Positions 8,302 to 17,082 of a DNA stretch of 56,670 nucleotides are shown in pieces. The notes below the pieces were generated by a model. The model was given only the letters and a program-made list of their open reading frames with translations. It was not told the origin of the DNA and searched no databases. The position numbers were made by a program, and so were the translations under genes. Source of the stretch: Cacconaster sp964598495 (GTDB lineage Bacteria; Bacteroidota; Bacteroidia; Bacteroidales; UBA932); NCBI GenBank assembly GCA_964598495.1, contig CAZRBY010000012.1, positions 1-56,670 on the forward strand, in the 5' to 3' direction. Positions within the stretch are counted from its first letter, which is position 1. Every line of letters begins with the position of its first letter.

Positions 8302-9138
8302 ATGAAAAAAGTCTCTGCATTATATTTCAGCCCTACGGGCGGGACCGCAAAGGTAGTCATATCCATGGCCCGTTCATTTGCAGCCGCTACGGGCTGTGAT
8401 TATTCTGAAATTGATGTCACATTGCCCAAACAAAGGGAGAGTGCGCCCCGATTTGGAGCCGATGATGTGGTATTCTTCGGGGTTCCGACCTATATAGGAA
8501 GAGTGCCGAACCTCATAAAGCCATTTTTCGCCTCTATCAAAGGTGGAGGAGCGCTCGGGATACCCGTCGTCACTTATGGCAACAGGGCGTATGATGATGC
8601 TTTGATAGAATTGAGAGATATTATGGAAGAAAAAGGTTTTAAAACCGTTGCTGCAGCAGCTTTTCCGGCAGAACACTCCTTTTCTACCACTCTTGCCGGA
8701 GGCCGTCCGGATGTAAAAGATCTGCTGTTGGCAGAGGATTTTGCCCTAAAGTTGGCCGAAACTCTTACGAAGAATCCTCAACTTATCTCCGGCAACCACA
8801 TTCCAATAGCCATACCTGGCAATCCTGCTCCCTATGCCTATTACAAAGCTGTGATCGGCGACAATAAGAGCATTGACATACGCAAAGTCAAGCCCGTGAC
8901 AGATCCTGAGAAATGCACAAAATGCGGACTTTGTGCCCTACTCTGCCCTATGGGCTCGATAAAGATTTCTGACCCATCCATCACCGATGGAATATGCATC
9001 AAATGCGGCGCCTGCATCAAAAGATGCCCTAAAGGCGCCAAATCCATAACCGACCCCGACTACCTCGAACACAAACGCCTTCTTGAAGAAGAATTCGGAA
9101 ATGTTATAAAAAAAGCGGGACTTTTTTATAGTTTCTAG
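8302..9138 (+). CDS. flavodoxin-like/ferredoxin protein (EFR1-type)
   Basis: 278 residues from ATG 8302; an in-frame ATG at 8212 is rejected because it lies in the upstream terminator. The N-terminal flavodoxin domain begins VSALYFSPTGGTAKVV (FMN phosphate loop) and has VVFFGVPTYIGRVPNLIKPF. The C-terminus has two 4Fe-4S motifs: CTKCGLCALLCPMGS and CIKCGACIKRCPKGAK. Proteins with this layout (EFR1 family) are cytosolic electron carriers of unassigned partner in anaerobes. Monocistronic; the partner reductase cannot be inferred from its neighbours. Confidence 0.9.
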   Translation: MKKVSALYFSPTGGTAKVVISMARSFAAATGCDYSEIDVTLPKQRESAPRFGADDVVFFGVPTYIGRVPNLIKPFFASIKGGGALGIPVVTYGNRAYDDALIELRDIMEEKGFKTVAAAAFPAEHSFSTTLAGGRPDVKDLLLAEDFALKLAETLTKNPQLISGNHIPIAIPGNPAPYAYYKAVIGDNKSIDIRKVKPVTDPEKCTKCGLCALLCPMGSIKISDPSITDGICIKCGACIKRCPKGAKSITDPDYLEHKRLLEEEFGNVIKKAGLFYSF

Positions 9139-9338
9139 TTCTGAGTATGCAGTTCCGAGTAAGTTTTTAGTCTGGAGTTCCTAGTGAAAAACTCAATACT
9201 CAATACTCAATACTCAATACTCAATACTCGCAACTCAGAACTCCCCTGCACCGCGCAACTCGCAACCCGCACCCCATAACACATCACCAAACACCGCGCA
9301 ACCCGCACCACTACCGACTAGACACTCCCCACTACAAA
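9139..9338. repeat. low-complexity repetitive spacer with ACTCAAT x5
   Basis: No gene. The first half is rich in GAGT/AGTT words, the second half in ACTC/AACT words, so it can fold back: AGTTCTGAGT at 9137-9146 pairs exactly with ACTCAGAACT at 9233-9242. The core is a 7-bp tandem ACTCAAT, five copies at 9191-9225 followed by ACTCG. From 9250 to 9320 the plus strand is C/A-rich with almost no G or T runs, and CCGCGCAAC and CGCAACCCGCACC each recur. It lies between convergent genes. Confidence 0.85.
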
Positions 9339-12300
9339 CTATTTCACAATTATTTCATCGGTAAAGATGTAAGCGTTACCGCCTACCCCGAGATGCCATT
9401 TTGGTATTTTGCCGTAGTTCTTTGCAAAGACTTTGATATAGCGAGCTTCAACGCCACTGCCCACATTGCCATAGTCATCTGTAATGGTCACCCCAAGGTC
9501 ATGAATCTGAGGCGTGTAGTCATTGTCCGCCACACTATGGCCTACCCTGCCGGCAAATCTGTATGAGACTCCATCCATGGAGGTATAAAATTCCACATAC
9601 CGGGGCATCCATATCCAGGATTTGATATCCTGAAGAAATCCTGTGGTAAGTTCTTTTACTATCCGAGGCTCTTTCAGGTCGATGATAGCTTCGAAATCTT
9701 TGTTCTGATAGCCTTGCCAACCACCCAGACGGAAATTGAGATTTCCACGTAATCCGTCTACCAGACCAAGATCCCCACCCGCTGAATATTGCTTGCTATA
9801 TTTATTTTTGATTGTGACATTGTAGGTGGAACTTATCTTCCTGACCACTGATTCGGTGATATGACTGCGACGCCAGGATTCATTTTCGCAATAACAGCGG
9901 ATACGGGAGGATTCTTCCAGGGTGAAAGGTCCCGAATAGAGTTTGAAATCCTCACTTCCATTAGTAGCTTTTTCCCCATCGAGAGTCTCCACGCTGTACC
10001 AGATTCGGTAATCAGGATCCAATGCACCGAGACTTACCTCGACACTCTCTAAAAACATCCGGTTGGAAACATCAACCCAAGGGTTTTCGACAAAGTCTCC
10101 TTCTATTGCAGAAACCGGTCTTGCAGAAGGGTCTGAGCCAAATTTTTCGTCAGGTTCCGAACTCATTTCAAAGGCGAATTCAACTCCTGAGAGAATATCT
10201 TCATGGCGTATGAATGAAAATGGATAATCCAGGCCATTTCTTCTCATTCCGCTCACATAAAATTTTTCAGAGGCGACTTCCGGAGCAGAAAGGACAAAGT
10301 CGGTTCCATTTTCAAGATGTATCACTGCCTTCTCAAAGAGGGGCGTTCCCAGAACATATTGGTCACTGCCCGGCAATACGGGATAAAAACCAAGAGCGCT
10401 GAAAACATACCAGGCCGACATCTGTCCACAATCCTCATTACCACAAAGTCCGTCGGGTTCTGCAGTAAAGAGCTCGGTCATAATCTTATGGGCTATTCTC
10501 TGAGTCTTCCATGGCTTACCGACGTAGGAGTATAGGTATGCAATATGGTGGCTGGGCTCATTGCCCTGAACATATTGCCCGATAAGGCCGGTCATATCTG
10601 CCGAATTCCATCCTGAAATCTCCGTGGATGCACTGAAGAGGTCATCCAAACGTTTGTCAAATGCCTCTTCACCGCCGAAAAGATCCATAAGTCCCGAGAC
10701 ATCCTGTGGCACATGGAATGTGTATTGCCAAGAATTGGCTTCAGTATAGTGCACATTGACCTCATTTGGGTCGAATGGAGTGAGCCAAATGCCGTTTATG
10801 CGTGGACGCATAAATCCTGTCGAGGGATCGTATATGTTGCGGTAATACTTTGCACGGCGGATATATTCATTATAAAGGTCATCACGACCGAGCAATTTGG
10901 CAACCTGAGCTATACACCAGTCATCAACTGCATACTCAAGTGTCTTGGAGACCGATTCGTGCTCTTTTTCCGCCAAGACAAGACCGTTATTGATATAGAC
11001 GTCGATGCCAAATTCCGCCTTGCGCGAACTGGCTACCATTGCATCCAGAGCTGCATTTGCATCAAATCCGCCGACACCTTTGACGAGTGCGTCTGCAATA
11101 ACCGGCACCGAGTGGTATCCAATCATACAATTGGTTTCATTTCCGGCCAGTTCCCATATCGGAAGTTTGCCACATTCGTCATATATTGAGAGAAAAGAGC
11201 GGATGAAATCCGTCGTGCGCTCCCTATCAATAATGGTCAACAAAGGATGAAGCGCCCTGAATGTATCCCAGAGGGAGAAGACGGTATATCTATCATACCC
11301 TTTTGCCTTGTGCACCTTACGGTCCATCCCGCGATACTCTCCGTTGACGTCGGAATAAAGATTCGGTGCGATAGCGGTATGATAAAGCGCCGTATAGAAC
11401 ACTTCCATCAGTTTTTGGTCGCCGACAACCTCAATCTTTGAGAGATAATCATTCCATGCCTTATCAGCCTTATATTTAACCTCCGCAAAATGCCACCTTT
11501 TTATTTCAGAATAGACATTCACCTTGGCATTCTCAACGGAAACCGAGGAAATACCAACCTTTACATAGAGTTCTCTGGTAAAAAAAGATTTCTTGAAAGT
11601 TATCAGCGCCTTTGCCCCATATCCCTCACCACCGACAATCTCCGCAAGCCTTATCGGGTGACTGAATTCCATATAGAAATATAGGTCCTGATCCTGCGCC
11701 CAGGATTGACTTCTACGCCTTCCGCTGATGGCATTGTGCCCCTCCTGCTTTATATGGGAATCAAGTACTTTATCCCTATGCTCGAGGTCTATCACAAGTT
11801 GCGGTTCAACTCCCTTGGGAAATAAATATTTATGCATCGCCGAACGTCTGCCGACGCTCAAGTCGGCCTGCACTCCCCAGCGCTCCAAATAGACCCCGTA
11901 ATAGCCCGGGGAGGCCTTCTCTGACGAATGGCTGAAAGGGGACTCATAATATTCGTTAAAGATATAATCATGCGGAAAATCCCCCATCTCTCGTCCGGCT
12001 GCCTGCTCCATAGTTGTCACAAAGGCTTGATAATCGACAACCGGCATCACCAGCAGATCGCAATAATCGGCGCATCCGGTCCCGCTCAGGTGCGTATGGG
12101 AGAAACCCCAGATGGTGCTGTCCGAATAGTGATAGCCGGAGCAACCGTCCCAGTTATCTGTACGCGTATCGGGGCTTAGCTGGATCATGCCGAAGGGGTA
12201 TGCTGCCCCGGGAAATGTATGACCGTGGAAATCCGTCCCTACAAAAGGGTTGACATATTTTGTATATGATATTCTGCCAAAATCAAATATCCCCGCGGTA

Positions 12301-12350
12301 CATCCCAGCGGTATAAGAATTGACAGTGCTGCTATGATAAATCTGCGCAT
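9339..12350 (-). CDS. GH92 alpha-1,2-mannosidase with C-terminal accessory domains
   Basis: 1003 residues. A signal peptide (MRRFIIAALSILIPLGC) sends it to the periplasm or outer membrane. The GH92 core spans about residues 30-720: YVNPFVGTDFHGHTFPGAAY, SGYHYSDSTIWGFSHTHLSG, WELAGNETNCMIGYH and GNEDCGQMSAWYVFSALGF, the last a hallmark of the family's calcium-dependent inverting exo-mannosidases. Residues about 760-840 resemble a chitobiase C-terminal-like beta domain, and about 850-1003 an F5/8 type C (discoidin-like) domain with WIWMPRYVEFYTSMDG. The likely substrate is host or yeast mannan/N-glycan. There is no SusC/SusD pair nearby, so this is not an obvious polysaccharide utilisation locus. 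Confidence 0.93.
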   Translation of the reverse strand: MRRFIIAALSILIPLGCTAGIFDFGRISYTKYVNPFVGTDFHGHTFPGAAYPFGMIQLSPDTRTDNWDGCSGYHYSDSTIWGFSHTHLSGTGCADYCDLLVMPVVDYQAFVTTMEQAAGREMGDFPHDYIFNEYYESPFSHSSEKASPGYYGVYLERWGVQADLSVGRRSAMHKYLFPKGVEPQLVIDLEHRDKVLDSHIKQEGHNAISGRRRSQSWAQDQDLYFYMEFSHPIRLAEIVGGEGYGAKALITFKKSFFTRELYVKVGISSVSVENAKVNVYSEIKRWHFAEVKYKADKAWNDYLSKIEVVGDQKLMEVFYTALYHTAIAPNLYSDVNGEYRGMDRKVHKAKGYDRYTVFSLWDTFRALHPLLTIIDRERTTDFIRSFLSIYDECGKLPIWELAGNETNCMIGYHSVPVIADALVKGVGGFDANAALDAMVASSRKAEFGIDVYINNGLVLAEKEHESVSKTLEYAVDDWCIAQVAKLLGRDDLYNEYIRRAKYYRNIYDPSTGFMRPRINGIWLTPFDPNEVNVHYTEANSWQYTFHVPQDVSGLMDLFGGEEAFDKRLDDLFSASTEISGWNSADMTGLIGQYVQGNEPSHHIAYLYSYVGKPWKTQRIAHKIMTELFTAEPDGLCGNEDCGQMSAWYVFSALGFYPVLPGSDQYVLGTPLFEKAVIHLENGTDFVLSAPEVASEKFYVSGMRRNGLDYPFSFIRHEDILSGVEFAFEMSSEPDEKFGSDPSARPVSAIEGDFVENPWVDVSNRMFLESVEVSLGALDPDYRIWYSVETLDGEKATNGSEDFKLYSGPFTLEESSRIRCYCENESWRRSHITESVVRKISSTYNVTIKNKYSKQYSAGGDLGLVDGLRGNLNFRLGGWQGYQNKDFEAIIDLKEPRIVKELTTGFLQDIKSWIWMPRYVEFYTSMDGVSYRFAGRVGHSVADNDYTPQIHDLGVTITDDYGNVGSGVEARYIKVFAKNYGKIPKWHLGVGGNAYIFTDEIIVK

Positions 12351-12394
12351 AGAGTTCTAATATATTTGTTAAAATCTTATTCTAAGCAGCTAAT

Positions 12395-12412
12395 GGCTAA
12401 CGGCCAACAGCC
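12395..12412. repeat. near-palindromic GGCTAAC-GGCC-AACAGCC
   Basis: It lies in the 75-base spacer between murF and the GH92 gene, within a run of related words (TAATGGCTAACGGCCAACAGCC). On the minus strand it could act as a weak terminator for murF, but no T run follows. Confidence 0.35.
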
Positions 12413-12425
12413 AACATCCAAGCCC

Positions 12426-13745
12426 TCACAAGACTTCTTCAAGTCGGGAGAGCCTGATACCGTTGGAACCCTTGATAAAGATTGAAATCCCTTCGGGACG
12501 CTTCTTTTCAAAGTGTTCCTTAAGCTGCTCCACATTGGCAAATAACTGCACTCCGTCAGGGCGGAGTTCCGTTGCGGCTTTGGCAAATTCCCGCCCCACC
12601 AGCACTATCTTCTCTATAGACCTCTGTCTCTGGAGAAGATCCACTATCCGCTTGTGCTCTTCCAGGGAATCATCACCCAGCTCGAGCATATCTCCGAGAA
12701 TTACCCACTTGTGCTCCAAAGGCAAATGTAGGAAGTTTTCCAGCGAAGCGCGCATACTTGTAGGATTGGCATTGTACGCATCCAAGATTAGAGTGTTGTA
12801 GGGCGTCTGAAGCATCTGCGAACGGTGGTTAGAGGGAGAGTAGCTTTCTATGGCCTTACAGATATTGGCGAAGGGCACTTCGAAGTATTCTCCAATTGCT
12901 ATTGCTGCCAGAACGTTATCCACATTATAAGTGCCGATCAGATTAGTGTCAATTATCCGGTCGTGCACCTTGAGGCTCAGATAGGGCGAATCCTCTTCTC
13001 TTCCTATCAAAGAGACCTCGTAGCGGGTGGTACCGTATCTGCGAGTCACCACTCCGGGTCGATGGGCAAGCATCCCTTTGAGATCCTCGCTCTCTTCATT
13101 GAAGAAGATGATGCCACCATTCTGCCTCAAATAATCGTAGAGTTCCCCTTTTGTCCTCTTAACTCCCTCAAATGATCCAAATCCGAGCAGGTGAGCTTTG
13201 CCTACATTGGTAACAATACCGCAAGTGGGCTCGGCAATCTTTACAAGTGAAGCTATTTCCCCGGGAGCGCTCGCTCCCATCTCGACTATCGCAATTTCCG
13301 TCTTCTCGTTGATGTTCATCAGCGTCAAGGGAACCCCTATATGGTTATTTAGATTGCCCTCGGTGGCAACAGTCCTATATTCCTGAGAGAGCACTGCGTC
13401 GATGAGTTCCTTGGTAGTTGTCTTGCCATTGGTGCCGGTAATTGCCAACACCGGAATATCGAATTGAGTGCGATGATAGTGTGCAAGATTCTGAAGGGTG
13501 ATAAGCACGCTCTCCACTAGGATGCAATTCCCTTTGCCTACCCCAGGTGAGACGCCATCGAGGGTTGCACGATCCACTATGGCGCATTTTGCCCCCTGAT
13601 CAAGCGCTTGGAGCGCGAAATCATTGCCGTCAAAACGCTCTCCCTTGAGGGCAAAAAACATACATCCGGGGGTAATTTTGCGACTGTCTGTGGTCAGGGA
13701 GCCGCATTTCTTATACAATTTGTAGAGTTCTGCAAGTGTAATCAT
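12426..13745 (-). CDS. murF: UDP-MurNAc-tripeptide:D-Ala-D-Ala ligase
   Basis: 439 residues from ATG 13745. This start is preferred over an upstream one at 13793 because AGGAGG lies about 8 bases before it and the longer version would overlap dut. MurF adds D-Ala-D-Ala to the UDP-MurNAc-tripeptide in the cytosol. Visible features: TDSRKITPGCMFFALKGERF (uridine-binding N-terminal domain), the ATP loop TGTNGKTTTKE near residue 100-110, NLNNHIGVPLT, and LILDAYNANPTSM. It follows dut by 19 bases in a flippase-dut-murF operon. Confidence 0.95.
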   Translation of the reverse strand: MITLAELYKLYKKCGSLTTDSRKITPGCMFFALKGERFDGNDFALQALDQGAKCAIVDRATLDGVSPGVGKGNCILVESVLITLQNLAHYHRTQFDIPVLAITGTNGKTTTKELIDAVLSQEYRTVATEGNLNNHIGVPLTLMNINEKTEIAIVEMGASAPGEIASLVKIAEPTCGIVTNVGKAHLLGFGSFEGVKRTKGELYDYLRQNGGIIFFNEESEDLKGMLAHRPGVVTRRYGTTRYEVSLIGREEDSPYLSLKVHDRIIDTNLIGTYNVDNVLAAIAIGEYFEVPFANICKAIESYSPSNHRSQMLQTPYNTLILDAYNANPTSMRASLENFLHLPLEHKWVILGDMLELGDDSLEEHKRIVDLLQRQRSIEKIVLVGREFAKAATELRPDGVQLFANVEQLKEHFEKKRPEGISIFIKGSNGIRLSRLEEVL

Positions 13746-13764
13746 AATAAATGCCCTCCTATTG

Positions 13765-14199
13765 TTATTTTCTGCCCGTGGAGCCGAATCCACCGGCTCC
13801 GCGTCCGCTATTTTCCAAAATATTCACCTCTTCCCACTCCACTTTTTCGTGGCGGGAGACCACCATCTGTGCAATACGTTCTCCCGGATTGATGATAAAC
13901 GGGTCCGGGGAGAGGTTTACCAGCAGTACATTTATTTCACCACGATAATCCGCATCTATTGTGCCGGGGCTGTTTGTGATTGAAATGCCATGTTTGGCTG
14001 CCAAACCGCTGCGTGGTCTTATCTGTGCCTCATAGCCCTCGGGAAGTTCGATATAGAGTCCCGTCGGAATCATTACACGGCAGAGAGAGCCCAATGTCAC
14101 AGGCTCCGTGATATTTGCCCGCAAATCCATCCCTGCCGAATATGGGGTTGCATATTGGGGAACATCAAATGCAGATTTATTGACTATTCTGACTTTCAT
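13765..14199 (-). CDS. dut: dUTP diphosphatase
   Basis: 144 residues, the normal size of trimeric dUTPase. All five motifs are present: AGMDLRANI, RSGLAAKHGI, GTIDADYRGEI, ERIAQMVVSR and the C-terminal RGAGGFGSTG that closes over the nucleotide. It hydrolyses dUTP to dUMP and pyrophosphate, supplying thymidylate synthesis and keeping uracil out of DNA. Its ATG overlaps the upstream flippase stop by four bases (ATGA), showing translational coupling. Confidence 0.97.
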   Translation of the reverse strand: MKVRIVNKSAFDVPQYATPYSAGMDLRANITEPVTLGSLCRVMIPTGLYIELPEGYEAQIRPRSGLAAKHGISITNSPGTIDADYRGEINVLLVNLSPDPFIINPGERIAQMVVSRHEKVEWEEVNILENSGRGAGGFGSTGRK

Positions 14200-15674
14200 A
14201 TTGCGGGGGGTGTTTTTCTTTCAAAAAGGAACATAGCGGCGATCATTGCCGGATAAAGTAGCACAAGCAATGAGTGAGTTATGAGTTTAGGCCAGAGAGT
14301 CATCTCCGGTAATAGCGTGCTAAGGGCATAAATAGCCAATGCAATAGCAACCAATAGGGTAATGCGACCCCACCTGTAAGGGATAGGGTAATGTTTGCGA
14401 CCAAGCAATATGCTGATGAGCAGCATCACCGCATAACTTGCCAAATGGCCCCAGGCTGCTGCATGATAGGAGTAAATTGGCATAAATATAACATTTACCA
14501 CGATAGTTACTAAAAGACCGGCCAGAGCAACATATATGGCATAACGTGTCTTTCCGGCAAGTTTGTACCACATATCCACATTGAAGAGCATTCCCAGCAG
14601 GACATAGGCCATCAACATTATCGGAGCAATTGAGAGTCCCACTCTGAAATCCTTACCGATTATCAGGCCTATTTCATCCATAAAGAGCATTATCGCAAGA
14701 AAACCGAACATACAGAAGGACACAAACCACTGCATCACGTCAGCATATACTCTTTTACTGTCACTCTCTCTTTGCTTTTGAAAGAAAAACGGCTCCGCTG
14801 CATACCTGAACATCTGAATAAAGAGCGACATTATCACTGCTATCTTAACTCCGGCTTGATAGACACCCAGGTCTGCTCTCCATGTGAGAGGATCTGCGTT
14901 GAGAAAACGCATCAATATCCTGTCGAGGAAGTCATTCATCACTCCGGGAAGGCCGGCAATCATAAGGGGAAGGGAATATAGCAGCAATGGTCTCCACAAC
15001 TTACGGTCAATACGGAATTTGAGATGCATCAAATCCGGCAGGAGCATCACAAAGGCAAAGATGCAGCTTACAAAAATTGAGAAGATAGCGTATGTGAAGT
15101 CCGGAGTAGCGCTCACAAAATTGAGCAACCAATGATCGGGATTTGCTGCAAATCGCATCGGCATTACCAGATAGAGGATGAGATTGACTCCCACCTCAGT
15201 TAAAATCTTTAGGGTCTTGATGATGGCAAATCTCAATGCCTTATGCTCATATCTGAGTTTTGCAAAGACAATAGCAGTGGAAGAGTCAATCGCCAGAATG
15301 GCGGCAACATAGATTATTATATTGGAAAACCCCTCATACCCAAGTCCCGAGGCTATATCGCCCGCAAAAAGAGAAACACTTAGGAAAAAGAGGAGTGAAA
15401 AAAAAGTGACGATTACAAATGCTGTAGAAAAGACGGAGCGCTTTTCAACTCCCTCCCTGCTGGCAAAACGAAAACAGCCCGTCTCAAGACCAAGCACAAG
15501 CACAACCTGAAGAATGGCTATGTATGCCATGAACTCGGTCACCACACCATAATCCGACTGAACCAACACCCTGGTGTAGAGGGGAACCAGCAGGAAATTG
15601 ACTATTCTGGCCAATATCGTGCTAAGCCCATAAATCGCGGTTTCACCCGCAAGCTGTTTCAATGGATTTGCCAT
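14196..15674 (-). CDS. polysaccharide/lipid-linked sugar flippase (MATE/MOP superfamily)
   Basis: 492 residues from ATG 15674 (MANPLKQLAGETAIYGLSTI). The longer reading frame up to 15752 would run through both divergent promoters and is rejected. There are about 14 hydrophobic helices, and the N-terminal pattern LKQLAGETAIYGLSTILARI then LLVPLYTRVLVQSDYGVV is typical of Wzx/RfbX-like exporters in Bacteroidota. It would flip lipid-linked oligosaccharide across the inner membrane. The coupling to dut and murF suggests a housekeeping role, possibly lipid II or an envelope glycan; substrate not determined. Confidence 0.87.
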   Translation of the reverse strand: MANPLKQLAGETAIYGLSTILARIVNFLLVPLYTRVLVQSDYGVVTEFMAYIAILQVVLVLGLETGCFRFASREGVEKRSVFSTAFVIVTFFSLLFFLSVSLFAGDIASGLGYEGFSNIIIYVAAILAIDSSTAIVFAKLRYEHKALRFAIIKTLKILTEVGVNLILYLVMPMRFAANPDHWLLNFVSATPDFTYAIFSIFVSCIFAFVMLLPDLMHLKFRIDRKLWRPLLLYSLPLMIAGLPGVMNDFLDRILMRFLNADPLTWRADLGVYQAGVKIAVIMSLFIQMFRYAAEPFFFQKQRESDSKRVYADVMQWFVSFCMFGFLAIMLFMDEIGLIIGKDFRVGLSIAPIMLMAYVLLGMLFNVDMWYKLAGKTRYAIYVALAGLLVTIVVNVIFMPIYSYHAAAWGHLASYAVMLLISILLGRKHYPIPYRWGRITLLVAIALAIYALSTLLPEMTLWPKLITHSLLVLLYPAMIAAMFLFERKTPPAI

Positions 15675-15695
15675 CTTACAACAATTAATAATTAG

Positions 15696-15703
15696 CAAAT
15701 TTA
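15696..15703 (-). promoter_or_regulatory. -7 promoter element TAAATTTG for the flippase-dut-murF operon
   Basis: On the minus strand this is TAAATTTG, a perfect TAnnTTTG, 22 bases before the chosen flippase start. It lies 12 bases from the divergent plus-strand element at 15716. Confidence 0.65.
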
Positions 15704-15715
15704 CAAAAAAAACGC

Positions 15716-15723
15716 TAATTTTG
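15716..15723 (+). promoter_or_regulatory. -7 promoter element TAATTTTG for the PPIase operon
   Basis: A perfect TAnnTTTG, 23 bases before ATG 15747. The -33 element is not clear. The two divergent promoters are packed within about 30 bases. Confidence 0.65.
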
Positions 15724-15746
15724 GGATTCACAAACCTATAAACATC

Positions 15747-16490
15747 ATGCAAAAGAGATTATTATTACTTTTCTGCGCTGTAGCGCTAGTCATAGCCGGC
15801 TGCAAAGGCGGCAATAAGTCAGGAAACGACACTTCAGAGGAAATCCAGTCTCCGGAATCCATTACCGAGATTGCGGATGAACAAATTGACAATCAAGACA
15901 ACATGAATACAGAAGAATCCAAACTGCAGGAGAACAGAGATGCTGCAGCAATCAAAGTTAAATTCCCCGAAGAGCCGATCTACGCCATAAATACCACAAA
16001 AGGCACAATCAAAGTGAAGCTCTACAAAGAGACGCCTATCCATCGCGACAATTTTGTTAAACTGGTGAACAAACATTTTTATGACAATATCCTTTTTCAC
16101 CGTGTCATAAATAACTTCATGATCCAAGTGGGTGACCCTAACACCAAGGACTCGACAAAGCTTGACAGAATCGGCATGGGCGGCCCTGGATATACACTCC
16201 CCAATGAGATAGCCAAATGTACGTCAGCTGGTAAGAGCCACAAAAAGGGCGCACTTGCAGCTGCAAGACGCGGTGATGCCGTCAATCCCGGTAAAGAGTC
16301 CAGCGGATCGCAGTTCTACATAGTACAGAGCGAGGAGAGTTGTAAACACCTTGACGGTGAATACACCATTTTCGGCGAGACTATCGAAGGACTCGACATA
16401 ATTGACAAGATAGCCTCTGTTAAGACCGACCGTAACGGTCGTCCTGACAATGATATAGCCATCATCTCCATCACACTTGTCAAAAAATGA
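15747..16490 (+). CDS. cyclophilin-type peptidylprolyl isomerase, lipoprotein
   Basis: 247 residues. The signal peptide MQKRLLLLFCAVALVIAGC ends in a good lipobox (IAGC), so it is lipidated and faces the periplasm. An acidic, low-complexity linker (about residues 23-75) leads to a cyclophilin domain: TTKGTIKVKLY, HRDNFVKLVNKHFYDNILFH, FMIQVGDP, SSGSQFYIVQ and the closing DIAIISITLVKK. The FHR and QVGDP positions match the prolyl isomerase active site. It overlaps the next gene by four bases. Confidence 0.95.
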   Translation: MQKRLLLLFCAVALVIAGCKGGNKSGNDTSEEIQSPESITEIADEQIDNQDNMNTEESKLQENRDAAAIKVKFPEEPIYAINTTKGTIKVKLYKETPIHRDNFVKLVNKHFYDNILFHRVINNFMIQVGDPNTKDSTKLDRIGMGGPGYTLPNEIAKCTSAGKSHKKGALAAARRGDAVNPGKESSGSQFYIVQSEESCKHLDGEYTIFGETIEGLDIIDKIASVKTDRNGRPDNDIAIISITLVKK

Positions 16491-17077
16491 TGATGGATTT
16501 CATCGAGCTTGTTAAAAAGAGCCGTAGTTACCGCCGTTTTCATCAGGAAATGGCGGTAAAAAAGGCACACTTGCTCAAAATGGTAGAGGCCGCGCGCTTT
16601 TCACCCTCTGCACGCAATGTTCAGCCTCTAAAATATGCACTTTACTCTGAAAAGGAGCAATGTGATGCCATATTCCCTACCCTTGCCTGGGCCGGCTATC
16701 TGACCGATTGGGATGGACCGCGCGAAGGGGAACGTCCATCTGCCTACATCATCCAGCTCCACGACACAAATATTGCCTCTACATATTCCTGTGACCACGG
16801 CATCACTGCACAGAGCATACTGCTGCAGGCTGTGGAGCTAGGATACGGCGGCTGCATCATCGGCGCTGTCAAACGCGATGAGCTTTCGGATTTACTGCAT
16901 CTACCCGAACATCTTAAAATCATCAATGTCCTCGCTCTCGGGGTACCTAAGGAAAAGGTCGTAATCGACGATATTAAAGAGGGCGACTACAAATATTGGA
17001 GAGAGCCTGACGGTACGCACCACGTGCCCAAAAGAACCCTCGACGAACTTATATTCACACCAAAGAACAATGATTAA
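16487..17077 (+). CDS. nitroreductase-family flavoprotein
   Basis: 196 residues from the ATGA overlap with the PPIase gene; in-frame ATG codons at 16487, 16490 and 16493 make the exact start uncertain by two residues. Features of FMN-dependent nitroreductases: VKKSRSYRRF near the N-terminus (FMN phosphate contacts), AARFSPSARNVQPLKYALYS, and a C-terminal ELGYGGCIIGAV then ALGVPKEKV. It is cytosolic and would reduce quinones, nitro compounds or flavin using NAD(P)H; the natural substrate is unknown. Confidence 0.9.
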   Translation: MMMDFIELVKKSRSYRRFHQEMAVKKAHLLKMVEAARFSPSARNVQPLKYALYSEKEQCDAIFPTLAWAGYLTDWDGPREGERPSAYIIQLHDTNIASTYSCDHGITAQSILLQAVELGYGGCIIGAVKRDELSDLLHLPEHLKIINVLALGVPKEKVVIDDIKEGDYKYWREPDGTHHVPKRTLDELIFTPKNND

Positions 17078-17082
17078 ACTCT

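Noticed and set aside
9339..12350. Polysaccharide utilisation locus around the GH92 gene
   Set aside because: No SusC/SusD pair, regulator or second glycoside hydrolase lies beside it.
15675..15752. Longer N-terminus for the flippase
   Set aside because: It would pass through both divergent -7 elements and overlap the PPIase start; MANPLKQLAGE at 15674 is the family's usual start.
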